A stretch of DNA of 64,000 nt. Origin: Olsenella uli DSM 7084. Lineage in GTDB: Bacteria > Actinomycetota > Coriobacteriia > Coriobacteriales > Atopobiaceae. Of the stretch, positions 18,597-30,700 are shown one piece after another (positions within the stretch are counted from its first letter, which is position 1; each line of letters starts with the position of its first letter). The stretch is taken from positions 1,163,186 to 1,227,185 of the forward strand of contig NC_014363.1 in the NCBI RefSeq assembly GCF_000143845.1. The letters run 5' to 3'. The translations under genes were made by a program, and so were the position numbers. The notes below the pieces were generated by a model that had not been told where the DNA came from, ran no database searches, and saw only the letters and a list, made by a program, of their open reading frames with translations.

Positions 18597-20594
18597 ATGA
18601 CGCAGCACCCGACGTCTCGGCACCCGATACCGCAGCACCCGACGTCGCAACGCACGGCGGCGCAGCACCCATCGGCACGTTCGTCAGTGCATGGGACCGG
18701 CGCCCTGCCCTGCGCGGAGGAGCGCTACCTGACGCTCCTCTCCCGAAACTTCCCCACCTCTCAGTCCGTCTTCACCGAGATCATCAACCTCGAGGCCATC
18801 CTCAACCTGCCCAAGGGCACCGAGCACTTCATGAGTGACGTCCATGGCGAGTACGAGGCCTTCGTCCACATCCTCAACAACTGCTCGGGCGTCATACGGG
18901 AGCGTGTGAGCGCCATGTTCCAAGGGGAGCTCTCCGCTGCCGAGCAGGCGGACCTCTGCACGCTCATCTACTATCCCCACGAGAAGTTGCGGCGAGCCCA
19001 CGACAGCGGCCTCGCAAGCGAGGCATGGTATGCCGAGAACCTGATGAGGCTCGTCCGCATCGCCCGTCTGCTGTCGGGGCTCTACACGCGCTCGAAGGTC
19101 CGCAAGGCCATGCCCGTCGCCTACGCCTACATCATCGACGAGCTGCTCCATGCGTCGGGGGCGGGCGAGACGAGCCGCCACGAGTACCATGTGCAGATCC
19201 TCTACTCCATCATCGGGACGGGGTCGGCCGACGACTTCATCTGCTCGCTGGCGTCCCTGATCAAGCGACTCGCCGTCGACCGCCTGCACATCGTGGGTGA
19301 CGTCTTCGACCGCGGCCCGCACGCGGACCGCATCATCGACAGGCTCATGGGCTACCACTCGCTCGACATCCAGTGGGGCAACCACGACATCTGCTGGATG
19401 GGGGCTGCGGCGGGAAGCGAGGCGTGCATCGCGTCGGTCGTACGCACCAACGTGCGCTACGGCACGCTCGACATGCTCGAGAGCGCCTACGGCATCTCCC
19501 TGCGCGAGCTGGCGCTCTTCGCGGGGCGTAGCTACCGTGCGGATGACGAGATCTCGGCCATGGAGAAGGCGATCGACGTCATGCTCTTCAAGCTCGAGGG
19601 TCAGCTCATCGTCCGGCACCCCGAGTTCCAGATGGAGGACCGCCTGCTCTTGGACAAGATCGACCTGCAGGACGCGTCCGTCACGATCGACGGAAGGCGC
19701 TGCGAACTCAAGACCTGCGACTTTCCCACCGTCGACCCCGAGCGGCCCTACGAGCTCACGGACGGGGAGCGCCGGGTGCTTGACGGCCTCGTCACCGCGT
19801 TCCACGAGTCCGACCGCCTCAGGCGACACGTCTCGTTCCTGTACGAGAAGGGCACGCTCTACCTGGTGTGGAACAACGTCCTCCTCTTCCACGGCTGCCT
19901 GCCGCTGGATGCCGACGGGTCCTTCTCCGCCATCGAGGCGGCAGGTGGCTCCATCTCGGGTCGCGCGTACATGGACTTCTGCGACCGTATCGCGCGCCGC
20001 GCATGGCACGAGGGCGACCAGGAGGCCCTCGACTGGATGTGGTACCTCTGGTGCGGTCGCCACTCGCCCCTGTCGGGACGCGTGGTGAAGACCTTCGAAC
20101 GCAGCTTCGTCGAGGACGAGTCCACCTGGGTGGAGCCAGAGGATCCCTATTACCGCCTCACGCGCTCCCCCGCCGTCTGCGAAGACGTCCTCGAGGAGTT
20201 CGGCCTGGACGCCTCGGGTGCCCACATCGTGAACGGGCACGTTCCCGTGAAGGCCAAGGCAGGAGAGAGCCCCCTGCGGGCCGACGGGCGGCTCATGGTC
20301 ATCGACGGGGGCTTCTGCCAGGCGTACCACAAGAAGACCGGCATAGCGGGCTATACGCTCACGGCAGCGAGCGACGGCATGCGCATCAAGGCGCACCGAC
20401 CGTTCCAGAGCGTCGAGGCGGCTCTCGACGACAACGTCGACATCGAGAGCAGCACGACCGTGATAGAGCGCGAGGAGGTCCCGCTCAAGATCCGCGACAC
20501 CGACACGGGCCGCGAGATCCGTGCGCAGATCGCCGACCTGCGCCGCCTGCTGCATGCCTATCGTACGGGCGCCATCGCCGAGTGCGAGCGCTAG
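18597..20594 (+). CDS. fbp: Fructose-1,6-bisphosphatase, class III
   Basis: 665 residues, the Firmicutes-type class III enzyme of gluconeogenesis. The metallophosphoesterase signature is spread over the chain: HFMSDVHGEYE, VGDVFDRGPH, WGNHDICWMG and VNGHVPVK supply the metal ligands. ATG at 18597 has AAGGAGG 8 nt upstream. The first ~30 residues are an unusual His-Pro-Thr-rich repeat (QHPTSRHPIP, QHPTSQRTAA, QHPSARSS) encoded by a 16-bp direct DNA repeat at 18601-18616 and 18631-18646. The conserved domain begins near residue 45. The upstream reading frame back to 18393 is not needed. Monocistronic in appearance. Confidence 0.95.
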   Translation: MTQHPTSRHPIPQHPTSQRTAAQHPSARSSVHGTGALPCAEERYLTLLSRNFPTSQSVFTEIINLEAILNLPKGTEHFMSDVHGEYEAFVHILNNCSGVIRERVSAMFQGELSAAEQADLCTLIYYPHEKLRRAHDSGLASEAWYAENLMRLVRIARLLSGLYTRSKVRKAMPVAYAYIIDELLHASGAGETSRHEYHVQILYSIIGTGSADDFICSLASLIKRLAVDRLHIVGDVFDRGPHADRIIDRLMGYHSLDIQWGNHDICWMGAAAGSEACIASVVRTNVRYGTLDMLESAYGISLRELALFAGRSYRADDEISAMEKAIDVMLFKLEGQLIVRHPEFQMEDRLLLDKIDLQDASVTIDGRRCELKTCDFPTVDPERPYELTDGERRVLDGLVTAFHESDRLRRHVSFLYEKGTLYLVWNNVLLFHGCLPLDADGSFSAIEAAGGSISGRAYMDFCDRIARRAWHEGDQEALDWMWYLWCGRHSPLSGRVVKTFERSFVEDESTWVEPEDPYYRLTRSPAVCEDVLEEFGLDASGAHIVNGHVPVKAKAGESPLRADGRLMVIDGGFCQAYHKKTGIAGYTLTAASDGMRIKAHRPFQSVEAALDDNVDIESSTTVIEREEVPLKIRDTDTGREIRAQIADLRRLLHAYRTGAIAECER

Positions 20595-20654
20595 GCGGTT
20601 GGCACGAGGCGCGCCCCACGGTTTCGTCGATGGGGCCGGCGGACGTCCTTCTTG

Positions 20655-20675
20655 CGTCACATCCTTCTTGTGACG
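20655..20675. repeat. Inverted repeat upstream of ftsH
   Basis: CGTCACA, 7-base spacer TCCTTCT, TGTGACG. Lies 60 bases after fbp and 110 bases before ftsH. Could be an operator of ftsH or a weak terminator stem of fbp without a T-run. Confidence 0.4.
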
Positions 20676-20786
20676 GAAGCGTGAACTGCGGAAGGCCGGC
20701 ACAACCGTTTGGGTATCTAAAGACGCAGCCAGGCAACGGGGGCTGTCCCGCGACCCACAGACACGACGAAGGAGCGTCACCCCAAG

Positions 20787-22688
<1,902 letters not shown>

Positions 22689-22701
22689 GGTCCCCCGAAC
22701 G

Positions 22702-23535
22702 CTACCTCCTCCGCGCGCAAAGCTCCCAGAACGCGACCGCAGAGGACGCGGCGACGTTGAGCGAGTCGACCCCACGTGACATGGGGATGATGGCCGACCG
22801 GTCGACCGCCGAGAGCACGTCGTCCGAGAGGCCCGTCCCCTCGCTGCCGAAAAAGAGCGCCACGCGCCCGCTATCCGCGAGCGCAGGATCGTCCAGGCGG
22901 ACGGCGCACTCGTCGAGCGCCAGGGCCACGGAGGTGAAGCCGTCGGCGCGCAGGGCGTCGAAGGTTGCCTGTGGCCAGGGGCGAGGCGCCGGAGCCCAGG
23001 GGAGTTGGAAGACCGTCCCCATGGAGGTGCGGATGGCTCGGCGGTTGAAGGGGTCTGCGCAGGTTGGTGCCAGAAGCAGAGCATCGACCCCAAGCGCGGC
23101 GGCGGAGCGGAAGAGCGCGCCCACGTTGCTCACGTCGGTGAGGCCCTCCAGGACGGCAACGCGGGAGGCCCCCTCGAGGACCTCTTGCGCCTCCCGCGGG
23201 TGTGGGCGTCTGGCTGCGGCAAGGTAGCCGCGGACGACGTTGAACCCGACGACTTCGCTCATCACCGCACGGGACGCGACAAAGACCTCGATGTCCCTCT
23301 CGGAAAGGGAGGGGAGCTCCGCGAGGAGGCGCTCGAGGTGGCGTCTTTCGACGAAGACGGAGACGAGCTCGACACCCTCCCGAACGGCGAGGGTGATCAC
23401 GTTGAGGGACTCGAGGATGACGAGCGCGGAGTTGGGGTCGAGCACGCTTCTGAGCTGACGGTCCGTCAGACGGACGTAGGCGTCGATGCGGGGGTCGCCT
23501 ATGTCACCTATTTCTGAGACGTTTGTAATTGTCAT
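22702..23535 (-). CDS. TrmH/SpoU-family RNA 2'-O-methyltransferase
   Basis: 277 residues. An N-terminal substrate-binding domain (about 1-110) precedes a SPOUT knot domain with the three family motifs: motif 1 around NVGALFRSAAALG, motif 2 LFFGSEGTGLS, and motif 3 IPMSRGVDSLNVAASSAV. It would transfer a methyl group from SAM to a ribose in rRNA or tRNA; the site cannot be told from sequence. It is convergent with ftsH (13 bases) and divergent from the L,D-transpeptidase. The ribosome site (CAGGT) is weak. Confidence 0.88.
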   Translation of the reverse strand: MTITNVSEIGDIGDPRIDAYVRLTDRQLRSVLDPNSALVILESLNVITLAVREGVELVSVFVERRHLERLLAELPSLSERDIEVFVASRAVMSEVVGFNVVRGYLAAARRPHPREAQEVLEGASRVAVLEGLTDVSNVGALFRSAAALGVDALLLAPTCADPFNRRAIRTSMGTVFQLPWAPAPRPWPQATFDALRADGFTSVALALDECAVRLDDPALADSGRVALFFGSEGTGLSDDVLSAVDRSAIIPMSRGVDSLNVAASSAVAFWELCARRR

Positions 23536-23645
23536 TGAAATACCTGCTATTGCCGAGGATTCCTCGTCTAGGGATAGAATGGTCCGAGAAAGAATTTTAC
23601 GGGTGCGGCGCCCTGCCGTCGAGCGAACAGTTTGAGAGAAGACAC

Positions 23646-25322
23646 GTGGCTAGCCGAGACATGAAGAATGACCAGGACGGGCACCAAGGCACACGGCAGT
23701 TCGAGACCCTGAGGCCCGGCAACGGCCTCAGGGGGCAAACGATGCGGGCCGCACGGGGCACGCGCCGCGCGCCTGCACCTACGGCGACGCGCGCGCCAGA
23801 GGCGGGGAATGCCGCAGGCGGATGCCATGGCCCTCACGGGGCGCACCCGGCCCATGGCGCACACGGGGCATCGGAGCGCCCCTCGTCCGGGGCGCGCCCC
23901 AAGGCGGGGCGGGGAACCAGGCGCGCCCTCAGGGCCGCGGGCGTCGCCGCCGCCGTCCTGGGTGCGCTCTACCTGGGCGGCGTCGCGGTTTTTGCGAACG
24001 TCTTTGCCCCGGGGACCAGCGTCAACGGCCAGAGCGTCGCACTCAAGAGCACACAGGCCCTCTCCTCCGAGGTGGACAGCTCCGTCAGCGACTATAGCAT
24101 GCAGGTCACGGGGGATGGCCTGAGCCTGTCGGTCAAGGCATCCGACATCGACCTCACCGTCGACGCCGACTCCTATGCCGCAAGCGCGCGGGCCCAGTCC
24201 AACGCCTGGGCCTGGCCCCTTACCGCCCTCATGGGAGAGGACGTGAGGGTCGAGGGGGGCATCGGCTACGACGAGGGGAAGCTTGGCACCCTCGTCGATG
24301 ACGCCGTGACCCAGGCCAATGCCAGTGCGACCCAGCCAACCGACGCACGGCTGGACTACGACCCCAGCGCCAAGTCCTTCTCCGTCACACCCGAGACCTA
24401 TGGCACCGCCCTCGACGCCGAGGCCACCAAGCGGGCCATCGTCGCGGCGCTCTCCACGGGCCAGCCCTCCCTCGAACTGGGCAAGGAGGAGATCCTGAAG
24501 CCAGCCGTGACCAAGGACTCAGCGCAGCTGGCCGCAGCGGCCAGGCAGGCCAACGCCTACCTCACGGCGGCGCAGACGCTCACGGCCAACGGCTCGGTCG
24601 CGGCGACCGTCTCCGCCGACCAGATCGCGCAATGGGTCAGCGTAGGCGACGACCTCTCCGTCTCGCTCGACACCGCAGCCATGACCGACTGGGCGCAGGG
24701 CGAGCTCTCCAAGCAGCTCGACACCGTGGGAACCACACGTAGCTACACACGACCCGACGGCAAGTCCTGCACCGTCTCGGGCGGCACCTACGGCTGGAAC
24801 GTCGACGGCGCCGCACTGGCCCAGACCATCGCGGCCAACATCCAGGCCGGCACCGCAGCGACCGTCGAGGTCCCCTGGAAGGCCACTGCGGCCAGCTGGA
24901 ATCCCGGCGGGGCCGAATGGGCGCGCTACATCGACGTCGACCTCACCGAGCAGCATGTCCGCTTCTACGACGCCAGCGGCTCCGTCATCTGGGAGTCCGA
25001 CTGCGTGACGGGGGACGTCACCGAGGACCGTGGGACGCCGGAGGGCGTCTATTCCATCAACGGCAACATGGGCACGAACCAGACCCTCATCGGCCTGGAC
25101 GAGAACCACGACGGGGAGCCCGATTACAAGTCGAAGGTCTCCTACTGGATGCCCTTCGTCGACAACATGGTCGCATTCCACGACGCGCCGTGGCGTGGCA
25201 CGTTTGGCGGCACCATCTACCGGGGCAACGGCTCCCACGGCTGCATCAACCTGCCTTCGGCGAACGCACAGGCGCTCTACGGCCTCGTGCAGGTCGGCGA
25301 CGTGGTGGTGGTCCACTCCTAG
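23646..25322 (+). CDS. Membrane-anchored L,D-transpeptidase (YkuD) with peptidoglycan-binding-like repeats
   Basis: About 558 residues. A basic cytoplasmic tail with a His-rich stretch (HGPHGAHPAHGAHGA, about 60-74) precedes one membrane segment (about 95-118). Two PG_binding_4-like modules (about 125-420) and a C-terminal YkuD domain follow. The catalytic motif is GSHGCINLP with Cys533 near the C-terminus, preceded by an MVAFHDAP histidine. It would form 3-3 crosslinks or attach proteins to peptidoglycan outside the cell. The start is uncertain: GTG at 23646 follows GAGAGAAG; ATG at 23661 is possible. TAGAAT at 23574-23579 could be a -10 element. No partner genes adjoin. Confidence 0.88.
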   Translation: MASRDMKNDQDGHQGTRQFETLRPGNGLRGQTMRAARGTRRAPAPTATRAPEAGNAAGGCHGPHGAHPAHGAHGASERPSSGARPKAGRGTRRALRAAGVAAAVLGALYLGGVAVFANVFAPGTSVNGQSVALKSTQALSSEVDSSVSDYSMQVTGDGLSLSVKASDIDLTVDADSYAASARAQSNAWAWPLTALMGEDVRVEGGIGYDEGKLGTLVDDAVTQANASATQPTDARLDYDPSAKSFSVTPETYGTALDAEATKRAIVAALSTGQPSLELGKEEILKPAVTKDSAQLAAAARQANAYLTAAQTLTANGSVAATVSADQIAQWVSVGDDLSVSLDTAAMTDWAQGELSKQLDTVGTTRSYTRPDGKSCTVSGGTYGWNVDGAALAQTIAANIQAGTAATVEVPWKATAASWNPGGAEWARYIDVDLTEQHVRFYDASGSVIWESDCVTGDVTEDRGTPEGVYSINGNMGTNQTLIGLDENHDGEPDYKSKVSYWMPFVDNMVAFHDAPWRGTFGGTIYRGNGSHGCINLPSANAQALYGLVQVGDVVVVHS

Positions 25323-25398
25323 GGCGACGGCGGTCCCAAGGTCCCGGGACCGGGACCAGGACCCCGAATAGGGGCCGAGGCTCTCTGGCAGGGACTCG

Positions 25399-26796
25399 CT
25401 AGAACGGCATCTTTCCGCCGAAGCCGCCCAGGGCACCCATGCTGCCACCGGCGTTGCGCAGCATGCCCTTCATCTGGCGCATCTGCCTCTTGGAGCCGCT
25501 GCCGGCGAGCTGGCGCATCTTGCCCATCATCTTGTTCATCTCGCCCCACTGCCTCAGGAGCTGGTTGACCTCCTGGACGCTGCGTCCCGAGCCGCGCGCG
25601 ATGCGCTTGCGGCGCTGGCCGTTGATGGTCTTGGGCCTCTGGCGCTCCTCTCGCGTCATGGAGCGGATCATGGCCTCGATACGTACGATTTGGTCGTCGG
25701 AGACGCTGCCGCCCGCCTGCTGGATGGCGCGGTCCCCGCCGGGCAGCGAGGAGAGGATCTTCTGGAGGCCGCCCATCTTGCGGATCTGCTGCATCTGGGA
25801 GAGCATGTCGTCCATCGTGAAGCCCTCGCGCAGCATGCGCTCGGCATCCTCGACGTCCTTCTCGTCGGCGACGCGCTGGGCCTGTTCGATGATGCCGTAG
25901 ACATCGCCCATGCCCAGTATGCGCTTGGCCATGCGGTCGGGATGGAAGACCTCGAGGGAGTCGGGCTTCTCGCCCAGGGAGACGTACTTGATGGGCTTGC
26001 CGGTCACCTCGCGGACCGAGAGCGCGCCACCGCCGCGGGCGTCGCCGTCGAGCTTGGACATGATGACGCCATCGAAGTCGACGCGGCTCGCGAACTCCCG
26101 GACGACGTTGACGATGTCCTGGCCGGTCATGGCATCGACGACCATGAGGATCTGGTCGGGCTTGACGGCGGACTTGATGTCCACCGCCTCCTGCATCATC
26201 TCCTCGTCGATCTGCAGGCGACCGGCCGTGTCGACGATCACGATGTCGTTGAGGTGGTCGACGGCGGCCCGGATGGCCTCCGTGGCCACCCTGACGGCGT
26301 CCTTGCCGTCGCCACGGTACACGCCGACGCCGATCTCTGAGCCCAGGGTCTCGAGCTGGTCGGCGGCGGCGGGCCTGTGGGTGTCGCAGGCGGCCAGAAG
26401 GGGGCTGTGTCCCTCCCTCCTGAGGAGGTAGGCGAGCTTGGCCGAGGCGGTCGTCTTGCCGGAGCCCTGCAGGCCGACCATCATGATCACGTTGGGCGTA
26501 CGGTTCTGGGCGAGCACGAGCTTGGACTCGGTGGAGCCGAGGAGGCGGGTGAGCTCGTCGAGCACGATGCGCACGACGTTCTGTGCCGGTGAGAGCGAGT
26601 CCAGGACCTCGGCGGTCATGCACTTCTCCTTGCACGACGCCACGAAGCCCTTCACGACGCGATAGTTGACGTCCGCCTCGAGGAGGGCCATGCGAATCTC
26701 GCGCATGGCCTTGTTGATGTCGTCCTCGGTGAGGCGGCCCTTGCCGCGCAGCGCGTCGAAGGTCGACTGGAGGCGGTCGGAAAGGCTGTTGAACAT
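25399..26796 (-). CDS. ffh: Signal recognition particle protein Ffh (SRP54)
   Basis: 465 residues; GTPase and RNA-binding core of SRP, which targets ribosomes making membrane proteins. N-domain helices (1-90) are followed by the G domain with GLQGSGKTT, CDTHRPAA, DTAGRLQ and SKLDGDARGGG. The methionine-rich M domain (from about 320) ends in a Gly/Met-rich tail. It starts 3 bases after ftsY, so the receptor and particle genes are translationally close. Confidence 0.95.
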   Translation of the reverse strand: MFNSLSDRLQSTFDALRGKGRLTEDDINKAMREIRMALLEADVNYRVVKGFVASCKEKCMTAEVLDSLSPAQNVVRIVLDELTRLLGSTESKLVLAQNRTPNVIMMVGLQGSGKTTASAKLAYLLRREGHSPLLAACDTHRPAAADQLETLGSEIGVGVYRGDGKDAVRVATEAIRAAVDHLNDIVIVDTAGRLQIDEEMMQEAVDIKSAVKPDQILMVVDAMTGQDIVNVVREFASRVDFDGVIMSKLDGDARGGGALSVREVTGKPIKYVSLGEKPDSLEVFHPDRMAKRILGMGDVYGIIEQAQRVADEKDVEDAERMLREGFTMDDMLSQMQQIRKMGGLQKILSSLPGGDRAIQQAGGSVSDDQIVRIEAMIRSMTREERQRPKTINGQRRKRIARGSGRSVQEVNQLLRQWGEMNKMMGKMRQLAGSGSKRQMRQMKGMLRNAGGSMGALGGFGGKMPF

Positions 26797-26799
26797 GGG

Positions 26800-27705
26800 C
26801 TAGATCCCTTCTCCGTCGCCCACGAGCGCGCGCGAGAACTCGAGCGCGTCGAAGGCCTGCAGGTCGTCGATGCCCTCCCCCACCCCTATGCGGTAGATGG
26901 GGAGGCTGAGGTTGTGGGAGATGGCGACGGCGATGCCGCCCTTGGCGGTCCCGTCGAGCTTGGTGACGACGATTCCGTCCAGGTCGAGGGCGTCGTTGAA
27001 CTCCTTCGCCTGCGCCAGGCCGTTCTGCCCGGTCGTGGCGTCGATGACGAGGACGACCGAGACGGGCGTGGAGGAGCGGCGGCGGGTGACGCCCACGACC
27101 TTCGCGAGCTCGCGCATGAGCTCGGGCGAGCTGTGCAGGCGCCCGGCCGTGTCCACGAGCACGAGCTGGGTCCCCTCCCTCTCGGCACGCTCGATCACGT
27201 CGTAGCAGACGCTTGCCGGGTCGGCGCCGCGCTCGCGCGTCACGACCTCGGTGCCCGAGCGCTCGCCCCAGACCTGTAGCTGCTCGATGGCGGCCGCACG
27301 GAAGGTGTCGGCGCCGCCGATGAGGCAGCTCGTACCCTCACGCCGGGCGACACCGGCGAGCTTGCCCACGGTCGTGGTCTTGCCGGCCCCGTTGATGCCG
27401 ACGAAGACGACGCAGGAGGGCAGGTCCTCGAACGGGTCGCGCTCGGGGACGCAGAACTCGCGAGCCAGGCGCTCGGCCAGCGCACGCCTCAGGCGCGGGG
27501 CCGTCGTGAGGTTCTCGCGCGCGGCCTGCTCGCGTAGGTCGTCGGTCACGCCCATGGCCACCTCGGCGCCCATGTCACCCATGACCAGGCGGTCCTCGAG
27601 GTCCTCCCAGAAGCCCTCGTCGACCTCGCCGCCCATGTAGAAGACCTCGCTCAGAGCCTCGCGCGAGCGGGTGAGTCCTGCCCTGAGTCGCTCCCTCAAG
27701 CCCAT
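26800..27705 (-). CDS. ftsY: Signal recognition particle receptor FtsY
   Basis: 301 residues: NG domain only, without the long acidic A domain of E. coli. G-domain motifs GINGAGKTTTVGKL, GGADTFRAAAIEQL, DTAGRLH and TKLDGTAKGG are intact. The ATG at 27705 overlaps the TGA of smc (27705-27707), so translation is probably coupled; GTG at 27708 is an alternative. Second to last in the rpmF-plsX-acpP-rnc-smc-ftsY-ffh run. Confidence 0.95.
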   Translation of the reverse strand: MGLRERLRAGLTRSREALSEVFYMGGEVDEGFWEDLEDRLVMGDMGAEVAMGVTDDLREQAARENLTTAPRLRRALAERLAREFCVPERDPFEDLPSCVVFVGINGAGKTTTVGKLAGVARREGTSCLIGGADTFRAAAIEQLQVWGERSGTEVVTRERGADPASVCYDVIERAEREGTQLVLVDTAGRLHSSPELMRELAKVVGVTRRRSSTPVSVVLVIDATTGQNGLAQAKEFNDALDLDGIVVTKLDGTAKGGIAVAISHNLSLPIYRIGVGEGIDDLQAFDALEFSRALVGDGEGI

Positions 27706-30700
27706 CACAGCTCGACCACCTTTCCGGTCGTCCGGTCGAGGCGCTGGCTCACCACGTGGCTTACGCCGTCGGCCTGCATCGAAACGCCATAGAGGACGTC
27801 GGCCTGCTCCATCGTGCGCCGCTGGTGGGAGATCACGATGAGCTGGGTCGTGTCCTTGAGCCGCTCGATGGCATCGAGCAGCTTCGAGAGGTTGGAGTCG
27901 TCGAGCGCCGCCTCGACCTCGTCGAACACGTAGAACGGCACCGTGCGCGTCTTGTAGACGGCGAAGAGCAGCGCGAGCGCCGTGAGCGACTTCTCGCCGC
28001 CGCTCATGAGCGTCATCTTCTGGATTCGCTTGCCCCTGGGCTGCGCCACGATCTCGACGCCGGTCTCGTCCAGATGATCGGGGTCGCAGAGCTCCAGGTG
28101 GGCCTTCCCTCCGGGGAACAGCAGGCCGAACATCTCCGAGAAGTTCGCGTTGACCTGGTCGAAGACCACCAGGAACTGCCGGCGCATCTTGCGCTCGATG
28201 GCGGCGGTGATCTTCTGAAGGGACTTGCGAGCCCTCTCGAGATCCTCCACCTGCTCGCCGATGTAGTCGGCACGTCGCCTGAGGGCCGTGTACTCGTCTA
28301 TGGCGACCTCGTTGACCGGGCCGATCGTCGCGATCTGCTTGCGCAGGCGCTCCGCCTGGCGCTCCATCGCCTCGCGGTCCTCCGGCTCGGGCAGCTCGAG
28401 GGCGTCCTCGAGGAGGTAGCCGTCGGCCGTGATGGCAGCTATAGCATTCTCCACCTGCACCTCGAGGCGGCCCAGCTCGACCTTGACGTCGCTTGCGACA
28501 CCCCTGGCGCGATCGAGCTCGCCGGAGGCGACGTCAACCGCCTCACGCGCATCGGCGATGGTCCGCTTGAGGGATTCGGAGTCCGCCTCGGCGAGCTTGC
28601 TGCGGTCCTTCAGACGTGCAGCCCAGCTGAGGGCATGGTCGCGAATGGCGGCGTAGCGCTCGTGGAGCGGATCTATGCGCAGGCGCATGACGTCGAGGGC
28701 GCGGGCGCTCTCCTCGACCTGGCGACGGCGCTTCTCGAGCGAGGCCACCTGACGGCCGAGCTCCTCCTCGCGGATGGCGAGGTGGTTCCTGCGCTCCGTG
28801 ACGGTCGCGAGCTTGAGCTTGGCCTCGGAGAGCCTGGCGGACTCCTCGCTCTCCTCGTGAGAGACACGCGAGCGTTCCGCCTGGGCCTCCTCAAGCTCCT
28901 CGGCCAGTCTCCCGGCACGCTTCTGGGCCTCTTCGGCGGCCTTCCTGTGGAGCTCTATCTCCTCACGGGCGGCGGCGGCGCGCTGCGCGGCCGCGCTGCG
29001 GCCCTTGGTGACCTGCGCCTCCTCGGACGTTGCCTGCCGGAGCTGCGACTCGAGGCGCCCTATGTCCGAGTTGACGGAGGCGAGCTCGCCCTCCGCACGC
29101 GCAAGCTCGCCCTTGGTGCGGGCGCTCCCGTCACGGGCGGCCGAGAGCTCCTCCTCTGCCACTGCTATGGCCGATGATGCCTGCGCGAGCTCTTCCTCGA
29201 GGGCCGCCATGCCGTCGCGCAGCGCACGGATGCGCCGCTTGCGCTCGAGGGCCCCCTGCTCGGCTGCGGAAGACAGACCCATCGTGGTCCGTCCGTCGGG
29301 GAGCACGGCCACGCCGTCGGGAGTCACGTAGGTGTAGGGGCGGCTCTCCTCGTGGGCACGCAGGGCGCAGCGGACGTCGTCCACGATGCGCACGTCGCCA
29401 AGAAGGGCGCTCACGAGCCCCTCGGCGCCTTCCGTCACCACGAGCTCGTCGACGAGGCTGCGACCAGGCATGCCAGAGGCCTCCTTGCTCGCCCTCTCGG
29501 AGAGTGACACGACGGTCGCCCTGCCGACCACACGCTCCCGCGACGCACGCTCGGCGAGGGCGGCCACGGCGTCGGCGTCGGGAGTGACGAGGGCCGAGAG
29601 GTCATCGCCGAGGAGCGCCTCCACGACGCCCTCGAGTTCAGGCGGGGCCTCAAGCAGATCCGCCACGCGGCCGCTCACGTACCCCGAGCCCTCCTTCGCG
29701 AGCAGGGCGGTGAGGGCCGAGGAGTTCTCGGCCTCGAGATCGACGGCCTCGAGCGCTGAGAGCGTCGCCTGTGCGCTCGAGAGCCTGCTGCGGGCGTCGT
29801 CCTCGCGCGAACGCTCCCGCGAGAGGGCGCGCTTGCAGTCGGTGATGGCCGCCTGTGCGCCTGCGTCTGCCGCACGCATGGCCTCGAGCTCGCCTAGGAC
29901 CGCCTCCTTGCGCGCACGACGCTCGAGGAGGGCCTCCTCGGCCGTCGCCGCCACGTCGGAGATCTGGGCGAGTCGGCTCTCGAACATCTGGTCCTCGACC
30001 TCCGCGTTGGAGATCTGGTCCTTGAGCTTGGCATAGGCGAGCGTCTCCTGGTCGGATGTCCTCTGGGCTCCGCGCTGGTCGGCCGTGAGCTGCGCCACCT
30101 TCGAGCCGAGGGCGCGCCTCCGCTCGCTCGCCTGGCGTGCGAGCGGACCCAGCTCGTCCACCCTTGCCTGGAGCTCCTCGCATGCCAGGCGTGCATCGCT
30201 GTGCCCTGCTGCCACCCGCTCGCGCTCTGCTGCCGCCTGCCTTCCCTGGCGATCCATGGACGAGAGGCTCATGCGCATCTCGGAGAGGCGCGAGACCATG
30301 TTCTTGCCCTTTTCCTCGAGGAGGCGCATGTCGGAGTCCATGCGTCCGAGGATGTCCTGCATGCGGCGGCGCTGCTCGCCGAGGTCGCCCACGAAGATGC
30401 CCTTCTGCTCGAGGAGGTACTGGTACTTCTCGAGCTCGGAGCTCTTCTCGTCCAGGCGGTACTGCGCCAGCTCAATGGCGGCATCGGCCTCCTTGCCGTG
30501 CTCGGTCAGCAGGCGCCAGCGCTGCTGGAGCTGGCGGAGGTCGTCCACGGCGAGGGTCGTCGTGAGCAGGGAGAGCTCGCTGGCGAGGTCGTGGTGGCGC
30601 TTGGCCTTGTCGACCTGGCGCTCGAGGGGCTTCAGCTGGCGTCCTATCTCGCGTTCGATGTCCTTGGCGCGGGTGAGGTTCTCCTGCATCGCCCTGAGCT

